A program made the position numbers and the translations under genes. Below the pieces are notes generated by a model. It worked only from the letters and a program-made list of their open reading frames with translations, was not told where the DNA came from and searched no databases. A stretch of 64,000 bases of DNA from Mayamaea pseudoterrestris (Eukaryota > Bacillariophyta > Bacillariophyceae > Sellaphorales > Sellaphoraceae): the NCBI GenBank assembly GCA_027923505.1, contig BROI01000019.1, positions 248,001 through 312,000 of the forward strand, written 5' to 3'. Positions 25,368 through 33,705 of the stretch are shown here, piece by piece. The first letter of the stretch is position 1. Each line of letters starts with the position of its first letter.

Positions 25368-28346
25368 CTAGATTATGTTGAACACCTTCTTTAGCTTGAC
25401 TACAAGTCGCCAGTCGTCATTCTCCAACTGATCCTTAAAGTGAGCCTTGAGCGCATCGATTGATGCTCGCGTCAAGGTTGAGTACAGCATGTTCGTCGAA
25501 TCAAACTGTCGACCGTAGGTAATGTTCGGATTGCCCTCATTGACAATCTTGACAGCCACACTCGCGCCCTTGCGTGCCGTATTTTGTTCGCGGCCATTCA
25601 TTTCAATCGAGGTCACATTGCCAACATGCAAGCCGCCAATGGCTGGGACGCAGAGCGGCGTACCAACCTTCAAAATGCCTTCCACCACTTCAACGCCGAC
25701 AATAATGGGATCTTTCTGGTTGAAAACGTGCTGCGGTAGAATTTTGATAATGGATGGAAAGACGGCGACGGCAGACGCTTCCTCGCGGCGTCGCTGGTTC
25801 AACTCATCCATGAAACGAGTGAACTGGTCGAAGAGATGGTAGATAATGTCGGCAGTCATAATGCGGACTCCCATTTCCTGCGCATACTCGCGAGCGTCTC
25901 GTTCGATATCAACATCAAACGCTAGAATTGTGGCGTATTCAGAGTGACCCTTTTCGTTCATGATGGAAATTTTTGTAACATCGCGCTTGTGGATCTTGCC
26001 AATTCCAATCGCACTCACTGGTATGGGCGGTTTAGTATCCTCTCGCAAGAACTGCAGCAAGGCTTCCAAAGCACCGAGTGTCGACGCTTGCACTAAGACA
26101 CCAACCTTGTCGGTTGACAGCTTGTCTTCGAGGTTCGTCAAGTCTGACATGACTTCGGCCTTAATGTCTTCTTCCTCGTCATCTTTTCCAATAACCATGA
26201 CAGGTGTTCCCGCCATGACCTTCTCTAAATGATTGCCGATAACTTTGACTCCAAGAGCACCCTTGACTTCCTTGTGGTGAATGTACTCGGATTTGATGCG
26301 CATTTCTCGACTCGGAGGAGGCGTTAACAATCCACGAATCTCCGTAACAATCGGTCCATCAAGCGTGCAAAACACAGCCTTGTCGCCTTCGCGAAGTGAG
26401 CCATTCACAACCAGCACGTCGACTGTCATGCCAAGACCATCAATTTGTTTAACTTCCAAAACTGTCGCTTGCAGGTTCGCGTGCCACATGAGATGCTCTC
26501 GAATCGTCAACTGTGACATCTTTGCCAAAAGCATTAAAACATCCTGTACACCTTCGCCAGTCACAGCAGACGTTGGCACGAGAGGAACAAAGTCACTGTT
26601 CGTCCAGTCTTCCTTTCCCATTTCCCAATATATATTTGAGTTGACGCCTTGCTCTTGCAGCTGTACCTTGGCGTCAGTTGCCCGACCACGAAACTCCTGA
26701 ATGGTGTTATCGTCCTGTGCCTTCAAGGCCTCGCGAATTGGAGTGTCCTTGCATGTCTTCCATCCGTAACAACGATCCACCTTGTTCAAAGCAATAACGA
26801 ATGGAACGCCGCGTTTCCGAAGCATGGTAAGACTTTCAATCGTCTGCTGCTCGAGACCGTGCATGAGATCAACGACAAGAATCGCCACATCGCACAGCGA
26901 TGAGCCACGCGAGCGCAAGTTGGAGAAAGACTCGTGACCAGGCGTATCAATAACGAGCATACCAGGTATTTCAATTTCAAACTTTTCCGTCTCGTTGAGC
27001 TTCTTTGTTTGTGCCTCCAGCGTCTTCTTCTCGAAAAAGGTTGCACCAATTTGCTGCGTAATACCACCGGCTTCTCCTTCTTGGACATTCGTCTTTCGAA
27101 TCTTATCAAGTAATTTTGTCTTTCCTGTATCGACATGTCCCATAATGACAACGATTGGACACCGCAGATCGTTAGGTGATCGAGCGGCCAGATTCTTCTT
27201 TTCCAGCTCGAGGCGTCTTCGCTTGCCATCATCCCGCTTTTGTGCCGCCATGGCCTTTTGCTTGTCTTCCTCCATTTGTTCAGCTTCCATTTTTGCGCGC
27301 TCCTCGGCTTCCTTCTTTTCTCGCTCGGCTCGCTGGATTCCAAGTATTCTCAGTCGCTCCTCTTCCTTGCGCTTTTCCAGTTCGATGAGGTCCACGTCTT
27401 CGCCATTAGTTTGAATAGCAACATTTTGCAAGCGCGCTTCCAGATGGGCAAACTTGTCATCGTCATCATCGTCGCTGTCTGCGTCCCATTCGTCGCCAGA
27501 CGATTCAGCTTCCTTTGTCTCGTTCTCTGCAACGTGCTCGTCGGCAAGTGGAACTTCTACAGATGCAGCCTCCGTCAATGTTGTCGATTCTTTTGTCGCC
27601 TCTTCTTTCTCGTCATCTTGCTCCTCAGAAGCCGCAGTATCAACTGATAGCTTGCCTCCTCGTTTCCGATTGTCGTATATAGGCTTCTTCGGTTTGGCGG
27701 CTTCCTCTTGCTCCGTCAAGGGCAACATTCCAGCCGCTCGCATCGCTTCCAGTCGAGCCTCGGCCTGCTTCTGCTTTGCTTTTTGGGCCTTTGTCATGTA
27801 TGTTCCTTCCTTCTTTTGTCGCTCGACCTTCTCCTTTTGCTTTTGCCTCTTTTTCTCTCGTTCCTCCTCCTTGATACGCTGTTCTTCCGCCTCCTTGCGT
27901 TCCTCTTCCTCAATGCGCAATCGTTCCTCCTCCTCCAATTTTCGAATGCGCTCCTCCTCTTCGCGTTGCTTTCGAATACGCTCCTGAACAAGCTTTCCGC
28001 GAGCCGACACCTTTTCCTCCTCCTTTTTTGGTTCAGCTGCTGCTGCTCCAGTCTTTTTCTTTTTCTTCTTCTTTTTCTTGTCGGCGGCCGACTCTCCTCC
28101 CAAGCCTTGCGACGCCAAAAAGGCTGCTGCAGCGTCCTGGACATCAACGGCACCGTCATCATCTCCATCGTCGTCGGCTTCGTCTTCCTGGTCTCCATTT
28201 TTTACTTCTTCTGCTGCTTTAGATTCTGGTGCGACTGCCGTAGCGTTGAGCTTTGCTTCCGCCTCTAGAAACGCCAAGTCGTCATCGTCTTCTGCAGTCT
28301 TTTTGCCGCCAGCAGCAGCGCCTCCTTTCTTCTTGGCTTTTCCCAT
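25368..28346 (-). CDS. EIF5B: Translation initiation factor eIF5B (IF2 family GTPase)
   Basis: Start at the ATG at 28346 (MGKAKKKGGAAAGG), 992 residues. The first 370 residues are highly charged: Lys runs, acidic stretches and long Glu/Arg helices, typical of the variable eIF5B N-terminus. The GTPase domain follows with G1 GHVDTGKTKL (403-412), the switch region near GGITQQIGATFF, G3 DTPGHESF (about 464) and G4 NKVD (about 521). Then come domain II (VLEVKQIDGLGMTVDVLVVN), the alpha-beta-alpha domain III (LVQASTLGALEALLQFL), and domain IV ending KAHFKDQLENDDWRLVVKLK. eIF5B joins the 60S subunit to the 40S initiation complex with GTP hydrolysis. The C-terminal eIF1A-binding region is present. 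It converges on the DUF6824-like gene with 170 bases between. Confidence 0.97.
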   Translation of the reverse strand: MGKAKKKGGAAAGGKKTAEDDDDLAFLEAEAKLNATAVAPESKAAEEVKNGDQEDEADDDGDDDGAVDVQDAAAAFLASQGLGGESAADKKKKKKKKKTGAAAAEPKKEEEKVSARGKLVQERIRKQREEEERIRKLEEEERLRIEEEERKEAEEQRIKEEEREKKRQKQKEKVERQKKEGTYMTKAQKAKQKQAEARLEAMRAAGMLPLTEQEEAAKPKKPIYDNRKRGGKLSVDTAASEEQDDEKEEATKESTTLTEAASVEVPLADEHVAENETKEAESSGDEWDADSDDDDDDKFAHLEARLQNVAIQTNGEDVDLIELEKRKEEERLRILGIQRAEREKKEAEERAKMEAEQMEEDKQKAMAAQKRDDGKRRRLELEKKNLAARSPNDLRCPIVVIMGHVDTGKTKLLDKIRKTNVQEGEAGGITQQIGATFFEKKTLEAQTKKLNETEKFEIEIPGMLVIDTPGHESFSNLRSRGSSLCDVAILVVDLMHGLEQQTIESLTMLRKRGVPFVIALNKVDRCYGWKTCKDTPIREALKAQDDNTIQEFRGRATDAKVQLQEQGVNSNIYWEMGKEDWTNSDFVPLVPTSAVTGEGVQDVLMLLAKMSQLTIREHLMWHANLQATVLEVKQIDGLGMTVDVLVVNGSLREGDKAVFCTLDGPIVTEIRGLLTPPPSREMRIKSEYIHHKEVKGALGVKVIGNHLEKVMAGTPVMVIGKDDEEEDIKAEVMSDLTNLEDKLSTDKVGVLVQASTLGALEALLQFLREDTKPPIPVSAIGIGKIHKRDVTKISIMNEKGHSEYATILAFDVDIERDAREYAQEMGVRIMTADIIYHLFDQFTRFMDELNQRRREEASAVAVFPSIIKILPQHVFNQKDPIIVGVEVVEGILKVGTPLCVPAIGGLHVGNVTSIEMNGREQNTARKGASVAVKIVNEGNPNITYGRQFDSTNMLYSTLTRASIDALKAHFKDQLENDDWRLVVKLKKVFNII

Positions 28347-28661
28347 CTTGCATTTATGTAGAGAGTGAGTGAATGCGTGTAAGCAATTAGATGCGGAAAG
28401 GCGGATGATGTTTGAACGCGAGGATGGATGAGCGCTGTGATGGACGGTGGTGGGAAATCGTGCGTTCGTCGCTGAAGCACAAGCACCCATTTTTGCTTTG
28501 TGAATTAGCTACGTATGATGCCGTACTATCGCATTGCCAGAAACAGTATGCGCCACTTGCCTTACGGTTCTGTAATGATGGACGTGCACGCAGTACTGTA
28601 AACGAGCATTCTAGTATTACAAGTGTCAGTCGGTTAAGAGCCAAGTCCAGTGAAACTCACT
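28347..28661. other. eIF5B upstream spacer
   Basis: The 315 bases lie between the start of eIF5B and the 3' end of the secretory-protein gene, which is on the same strand. It holds the eIF5B promoter; no TATA box, repeat or RNA gene was recognised. Confidence 0.35.
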
Positions 28662-29590
28662 CTACAACTCGTCATTCATGGCTAAACCGTCAAGCAAGGC
28701 TGATGATCCCTCCTTGACAGTATCTCGCCACTTCTTTGAGTCGTACAAGATATCCTTCATCTCAGGGGAATCAAACATTCCCATCATGTCGCTCTTGAGA
28801 ATTTCCAACCGTGCTTCCTCAATCTTTTCGTCGCTGTCAAGTTGGTCCTTGAGCGTGCCCATGACACCGCCCATCATTTCCGTCAGTTTGCTAGGATCCT
28901 TCAGTAACTCCTGTGTTTGACCAAAGATACCTTGCACAGCCTCGAGGTAGTCCTTGTTGCCCAAAATATCGCCCATCTGATCAAACGACTCGCGCATCTT
29001 TAGCTCAAAGTATTCTGGGTCGGCCTTGAACTTGGCAAGCTCCTCCGGCGGAACAGCACCGGAAGCTTCCAATGTTGCCAAGATTTCATCACGCTTTCCA
29101 ACAACTTGTTCAACAATCTCTCCTCCCGAAATCATTTTGAATGCCTCCTCCATTTGTCCCTGCAGCTCCTCTGGCGACATTTGCGCCAATAGTTCCATTG
29201 CCTGCGTGAGCGAAACGCCCATTTGGTCCTCCAGACCCTTCATAGCGCTCGGATCTCCCAGTGCCTTGGCCCATTGCTCCTGCATGCTGGCCAAATCGCC
29301 GACTCCGGCTGCTCCAAGTATGCTGTCTTGCTGTTGCATCTGTTGCTTTTCTTGCTCCTGCTGGAACTGTGTCTTTTTCTTCTTGCCGGCAATGCCGAAC
29401 TGAGCGCATGATGGCTAATTTTGTAGGAGAAGTAATAGGTTGAGATAATGAATGAGACTCTTATCGTCGATATACTTTAGCGATACGCTAGATGCCAATC
29501 GAAACGTGACAGTTCCAAGTTTCGCTGTCACTGACGTACCAGTACAAGCAGCGAGACGGCCACTAGGATCTGTAACGTTCTTCGAAACAT
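28662..29590 (-). CDS. Secretory-pathway helical protein, two exons
   Basis: I place exon 1 at 29590-29540 and exon 2 at 29399-28662, around a 140-base intron with a GTACGT donor and a CAG acceptor; the join is in phase and gives 262 residues. Exon 1 encodes MFRRTLQILVAVSLLVL, which with FGIAG of exon 2 makes a signal peptide or signal anchor, followed at once by KKKK. Without exon 1 the frame has no ATG before 29339. The body is helical, acidic and Met/Gln-rich (LTQAMELLAQMSPEELQGQM, EILATLEASGAVPPEELAKF). I do not recognise the family. The cleavage region lacks the usual plastid-type aromatic context, so ER or secretory location is the first guess. Confidence 0.6.
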
Positions 29591-30168
29591 GATGATTGAC
29601 TGATGCTTTGTGTGTTTAACGATTTTTTTGTATTGTCACGACAGGCTCGAAGGAAGCAAGCGGAGCACAATAGTAGAGCGAGATTGGATGTGCCGTTCGT
29701 TTTCGACTTGTTCATGCTCGTCTCGATCGAATCGACGCGTGGCGGCGGAGTGTGTCGCACCCAGTCACAGTGAGACTTCGATTTATAACCGATACGACTT
29801 TATTCATTCATGCTTTGCTCTCTCTCATCAAGCTCTTACAGTTAATTGCCAAGTCAAAGCGCGAGTTGAACTTGAAGTGAGAAAGGCTGTAATAATCGAC
29901 GCGTGCGTGGTTCTAACTTCAACTACACATGGTGCATAGCAATACACAGGTGACTCATAGATCGTGATCTCGTCACATGCCAATGGCGCTTCACACGTTC
30001 CATCTCCGTGTTGAGCATAATTACAACTGTTTCGTTATTGAAGTAGGTTGACTCATCCAGTGGCTCGGTAGCCACGTCAATTGGGGCCGATATAAATCAG
30101 CTGCCACGAGTTCCGTTTGGAGCTGGTTTCCTGGATCGAATTGGAGCGATCAAAAGTTCACGATCTCG
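29591..30168. other. Divergent spacer
   Basis: The 578 bases separate divergent genes. A TATA-like GATATAAATC near 30088-30097 lies about 75 bases upstream of the next plus-strand ATG and may serve it. No RNA gene, repeat or protein-like ORF was seen. Confidence 0.35.
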
Positions 30169-31002
30169 ATGCCCTCTTCCTTGTGCGAGCACAAACGCAA
30201 CAAAGTCAAGTCAGCGTTTTCCTACTTTGTGAGTAAAGCCGTCGTATATCATACCGGCCAGCTACTCATCAACAATCATACAGCACACAGCAACATGCAA
30301 TCATCACCCACCCGCACAGAAAAATTGGTGTCGACCTCGAGCCACAGTATGGCCACCAAAGAACTGGTGGAAGACTGTCCTTTCGAACAAGGCATTCATA
30401 GACATCGATGGAGCCTCGCATCGTTGCAAATGAGAGGAGCCTTGCTGCAATCTCTAACAACACCCTTGGTACCAAACGAAAGCGACGACGAACAAGACTA
30501 CAAATATGATGACTCCATTTCGTCGTCGGCCATGTTTGCGCACGTGAACCATGCGCTTGGGTGTCATGACTCGAGCCGGTCGCGTCTCGACGCTTCCGGT
30601 GGCATTCACGCCTACGATCAAGAGTATGCCAAAATGTTGAATGGAACCATTGGTTATCGAAAACTTGATTTGTCAAGCGCCAGCCTGCCCGTCGTGGAAC
30701 TCGCTGCCGATACTACGAGTAGATATTGCGACCATGATGGTGACAAAGCCAATGCCTTTTACTTGCTTCGCGTTCCGTGTCGATACTCCGAGACTCGCGT
30801 CTTGCGCCAAATGGCTTGCCTTGCACAAGAATATCAGGTTGTCATTCATCAAACGTTGCTGGACGGCACGCATGACCACCTTCCCGACGTTGCGCTTTTC
30901 GTCAGCGGAGCGTGTGAAGAGATTGAGGAGTTTTGCCTCGTTTTGGAGGAGCTGGATTTTGTGCTGGCGGCGCCCACCGCCTTGCCAGTTGTAATCGTAT
31001 GA
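30169..31002 (+). CDS. Unknown protein with ACT/ferredoxin-like C-terminal region
   Basis: The ATG at 30169 gives 277 residues; an alternative start at 30295 (MQSSPTRTEKL) would give 235. A TATA-like element about 75 bases upstream favours the longer form. The first two thirds are Ser/His-rich and probably disordered. The last 80 residues have alternating strands and helices: NAFYLLRVPCRYSETRVLRQ, EYQVVIHQTLLDGTHDHLPD, VALFVSGACEEIEEFCLVLE. This order (strand, helix, strand, strand, helix) resembles ACT or ferredoxin-like folds, which bind small ligands or RNA. No family is recognised; the fold call is inference. Confidence 0.5.
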   Translation: MPSSLCEHKRNKVKSAFSYFVSKAVVYHTGQLLINNHTAHSNMQSSPTRTEKLVSTSSHSMATKELVEDCPFEQGIHRHRWSLASLQMRGALLQSLTTPLVPNESDDEQDYKYDDSISSSAMFAHVNHALGCHDSSRSRLDASGGIHAYDQEYAKMLNGTIGYRKLDLSSASLPVVELAADTTSRYCDHDGDKANAFYLLRVPCRYSETRVLRQMACLAQEYQVVIHQTLLDGTHDHLPDVALFVSGACEEIEEFCLVLEELDFVLAAPTALPVVIV

Positions 31003-31389
31003 GGAAAAACGCGGAGCCGGCATGAACAAGCGAGCATGTACATAGTGTTGTTATGATAAAATGTAAATAGATTTGAGACTCATATCGTCCACTATCATCT
31101 CATTTTTGCATGAATTTTGGTATTAAGTCTTACGCTATCAATGATTATGCTCAGGCTGAGCCTGAAAAGTGTCGTAGGAGTACGATTAGAGAAACATGAT
31201 GTGGTTAGCTGAATGGCATGAAAAAAGTCTTTTCATTCCCGCGAAACTGTTGCAATCGGCGACCGTTTCACGATGAAACGGAGTGGAGTGTCTTCTTGTG
31301 CTTTTACGATAACCGCTAGGGGATTACAGTCAAGACTCTATAGAAACTGTCGACTTAAAAGATTGGTTTGAACAAGAGAATCCAGTAGA
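31003..31389. other. Spacer with a short perfect hairpin
   Basis: The 387 bases separate two plus-strand genes. An inverted repeat, CCGTTTCA/TGAAACGG with a three-base loop, lies near 31263-31281. Nothing else was recognised. Confidence 0.4.
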
Positions 31390-32937
31390 ATGCGGTTGCT
31401 TATGCTCGTGGTGTTGCTGAAGCAGGCGGATGGCTTTGACTTGGCGGGAATGTGCACAATGAAACCATCACGACAAGCCTTCGCATCCATGCGACGATCC
31501 AAGTCGGCTACATTGACGGCTGCAAGTACGACTAGTGATAACGTGCCGGATCCCGATGATGCTAAAGATGACTCAAATTTTTTGGAACAGGCTGACATGA
31601 TGACCGGGTTTTTTGTCGATAATCAAGGTTTTCTCGTTAAGGCAGCAACGGTGAAGGTTAGGCAAGATGCAGTTGCGTATAAAGCCAGATTGGGCGAGCG
31701 AGAGACGACTTCTTCTATATTTTCGGCGTTTAAGGGCGCCGACGAAGTACTTTTGCACGACGAGGAAAAGTTGAAAAATATTGACGAATATACTATGCCT
31801 CCTGCTTTCAATAAGCCGTTTATCCCTCGACGTGTCGAGGAGCGCGCGGACAGATATTCGGAAAACAAAGACGACTACGCTGTGCCTATCGTCATTAATG
31901 GTTTACCTACCTGGTGTCAAGTCAAGGCGCGTGCGAATGAAGCAGTTGGGAATGACGAGAAATCTTCGGGAAACAATGACTACGCTAAGCCTCTCGTGTT
32001 TGATGGTTCATCCATTTCTCGTCAGGTCAAGGAGCTCATGTATTTCGGTGAAGATTTGGACCTGTTGATGATTCACCGTAACACGGGCGGTCGGTCTATC
32101 AGGAAGGGCGACACGCGACTTAGGTACATTGCCGATTACAACAGAAATGAGCCACCGGGAAAACGAGACAGTTTGTTGTATATAATATTGATGTCGCTGT
32201 ACGAAGAAGGTCTCGATCATGTCCTGTTTGACTTTTGTTTGTTCACGGATTTACACGAAATCGTACATTCCGGAAAGGAGGTCATGAATTGGAAACCATT
32301 CTACTTGGACTTGGTGTTGCGCCATGTGCAATACGAGAGCGACGAAGCTCAGTGGACCTCGAAGTCAGTCGTATATATTTTGGAGCGTTTCGTTACTGGA
32401 GTGCGCGACCAGTGGGGCCCTCTCTTCGTCTTGTTCTTACTAGCGCGTGGACTTAACGGAGACGACGATGGTTACTTTCTGCCAGAGGATTGGTTTGCCA
32501 AGAAACCTGAAGTTGAGTTTCATCCAGAACTGGGCAAGTTTTTGGACCTCAAGCCAAACACCAAGGAGACTTGGGAAGATTTCAAGATCGCCTTGAGCGC
32601 TAGTATGAGCACCGACGACCCCACTATTGTCATTGTCTATCCTGAAAGTCGGCGCTTCGGCGCTGATGCCATTATTGCCTACGTGGAGAACAACAAGGTG
32701 TTGCGCAGTCGTGGATTTCAGTTCTACAATGGCAAAATGAAGATGGAAACAAACTTTTGGCATGGGTTTGAAAAGCTGATTGGAATTTCAGGCAACCCTC
32801 CAGTTGATGACGAGCTGTACGTCGACTATTTGACGTGCGTAGCAGGCGAGCAAGCGATTCGAACATTCTTTGGAGATGCAGGCGAAACTTGGTCACCTTT
32901 ACATTGGCAACGCATTTATGATTCCCCTTACCGATAA
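31390..32937 (+). CDS. Signal-peptide protein with three internal repeats and unknown C-terminal domain
   Basis: A 515-residue protein starting MRLLMLVVLLKQADGFDLAG, a short signal peptide whose likely end (ADGF) resembles the Ala-to-aromatic cleavage region of plastid presequences. At about residues 134-225 three related units of 35-45 residues occur: DEYTMPPAFNKPFIPRRVEE, DDYAVPIVINGLPTWCQVKA and NDYAKPLVFDGSSISRQVKE. The C-terminal 280 residues are dense and well-folded-looking, with hydrophobic helices (LLYIILMSLYEEGLDHVLFD) and a strand pair reading RRFGADAIIAYVENNK and RSRGFQFYNGK. That last arrangement, Asp then Gln-x-x-x-Lys, loosely recalls PD-(D/E)xK nuclease cores and the C-termini of Crinkler/RHS-type proteins, but the match is weak. 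I do not recognise the family. Confidence 0.6.
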   Translation: MRLLMLVVLLKQADGFDLAGMCTMKPSRQAFASMRRSKSATLTAASTTSDNVPDPDDAKDDSNFLEQADMMTGFFVDNQGFLVKAATVKVRQDAVAYKARLGERETTSSIFSAFKGADEVLLHDEEKLKNIDEYTMPPAFNKPFIPRRVEERADRYSENKDDYAVPIVINGLPTWCQVKARANEAVGNDEKSSGNNDYAKPLVFDGSSISRQVKELMYFGEDLDLLMIHRNTGGRSIRKGDTRLRYIADYNRNEPPGKRDSLLYIILMSLYEEGLDHVLFDFCLFTDLHEIVHSGKEVMNWKPFYLDLVLRHVQYESDEAQWTSKSVVYILERFVTGVRDQWGPLFVLFLLARGLNGDDDGYFLPEDWFAKKPEVEFHPELGKFLDLKPNTKETWEDFKIALSASMSTDDPTIVIVYPESRRFGADAIIAYVENNKVLRSRGFQFYNGKMKMETNFWHGFEKLIGISGNPPVDDELYVDYLTCVAGEQAIRTFFGDAGETWSPLHWQRIYDSPYR

Positions 32938-33705
32938 AGATTGCGCGGGCGAAAATATACCGGTACACGAGCGACAAGTGGTACGCCAAAATCGATGACT
33001 TGTGAAGTTGAAGCAGAGCTCTGAGCCGAGCTTATATTAGTTATTGTCATAGAAACTAGCTGACATAGGTAGTGTTTCTTCGCTTCTTAGCGTTATTTGC
33101 TGACTTTCGTTGAAGTCGCAAGGACGGATGAACCTCCTTGAGCCAAAAGACGGGTCGTTCCGCGGGATGTTTGTCTCGCGTGTCATCTTGCTTCAAGAGT
33201 TTTTAATTTGGGTGTACTATAGCAGTGCTATTCTTTGATAAGGAGAGCGAAGTAAAATGCATTAAAAAGAATTTCGTCAAATCATATGACCCTCTCAATT
33301 AGTCCACTTGCTGCTCGCATACAATAGTAAACAGCATATGTGTAATGAAGGCTGTATCATAATATGAGCATCCGATGACAATTTAGGCAACGCTACCTGA
33401 GCGCAAGCTCCAGGTAAGCCTCTGCTACCGTTGCCGGAAGATATGGTACAACAATAATGTTGTCGCCAGATGTTTGACAGTTGTTAGGATAGTGACACAA
33501 TGGTCTGGTGGGCAGCACATAGCTACCCTGCTCATTAGCGTTCTTCGTTAAGGAGCAGGTTAATCCTCTGACAGCCAACGATTTCTTGCGCATTTCATTC
33601 GACTTGGATTTGTTCTTCCAGGAGACGCCTTGCTATTGTGATCGAAACGACGGCTGTAGAGGAACTATAGATTAGATAAGCGTGAAATAACGAATCCACA
33701 TAACC
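32938..33705. other. Spacer upstream of midasin, with a candidate structured RNA
   Basis: The 768 bases hold the midasin promoter and no protein-like ORF. A compact set of inverted repeats lies at 33386-33463 and is listed separately. The rest is AT-rich and featureless by eye. Confidence 0.4.
33386..33463 (+). ncRNA. Candidate structured RNA (nested stems with GCAA loop)
   Basis: GGCAACG (33386-33392) pairs perfectly with CGTTGCC (33429-33435). Inside, TACCTG (33394-33399) and AGC pair with GCT and CAGGTA (33411-33416) around a GCAA loop of the stable GNRA type, with one bulged C. Just beyond, ACAACA (33448-33453) pairs with TGTTGT (33458-33463) around ATAA. Strand is arbitrary, since the complement folds similarly except for the loop. 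No known RNA family is recognised, and no promoter or T-run was identified. Confidence 0.25.

Noticed and set aside
27454-28368. Long plus-strand Ser/Leu-rich ORFs opposite eIF5B
   Set aside because: They are the antisense of the Glu/Lys-rich eIF5B N-terminus, which produces such frames by composition.
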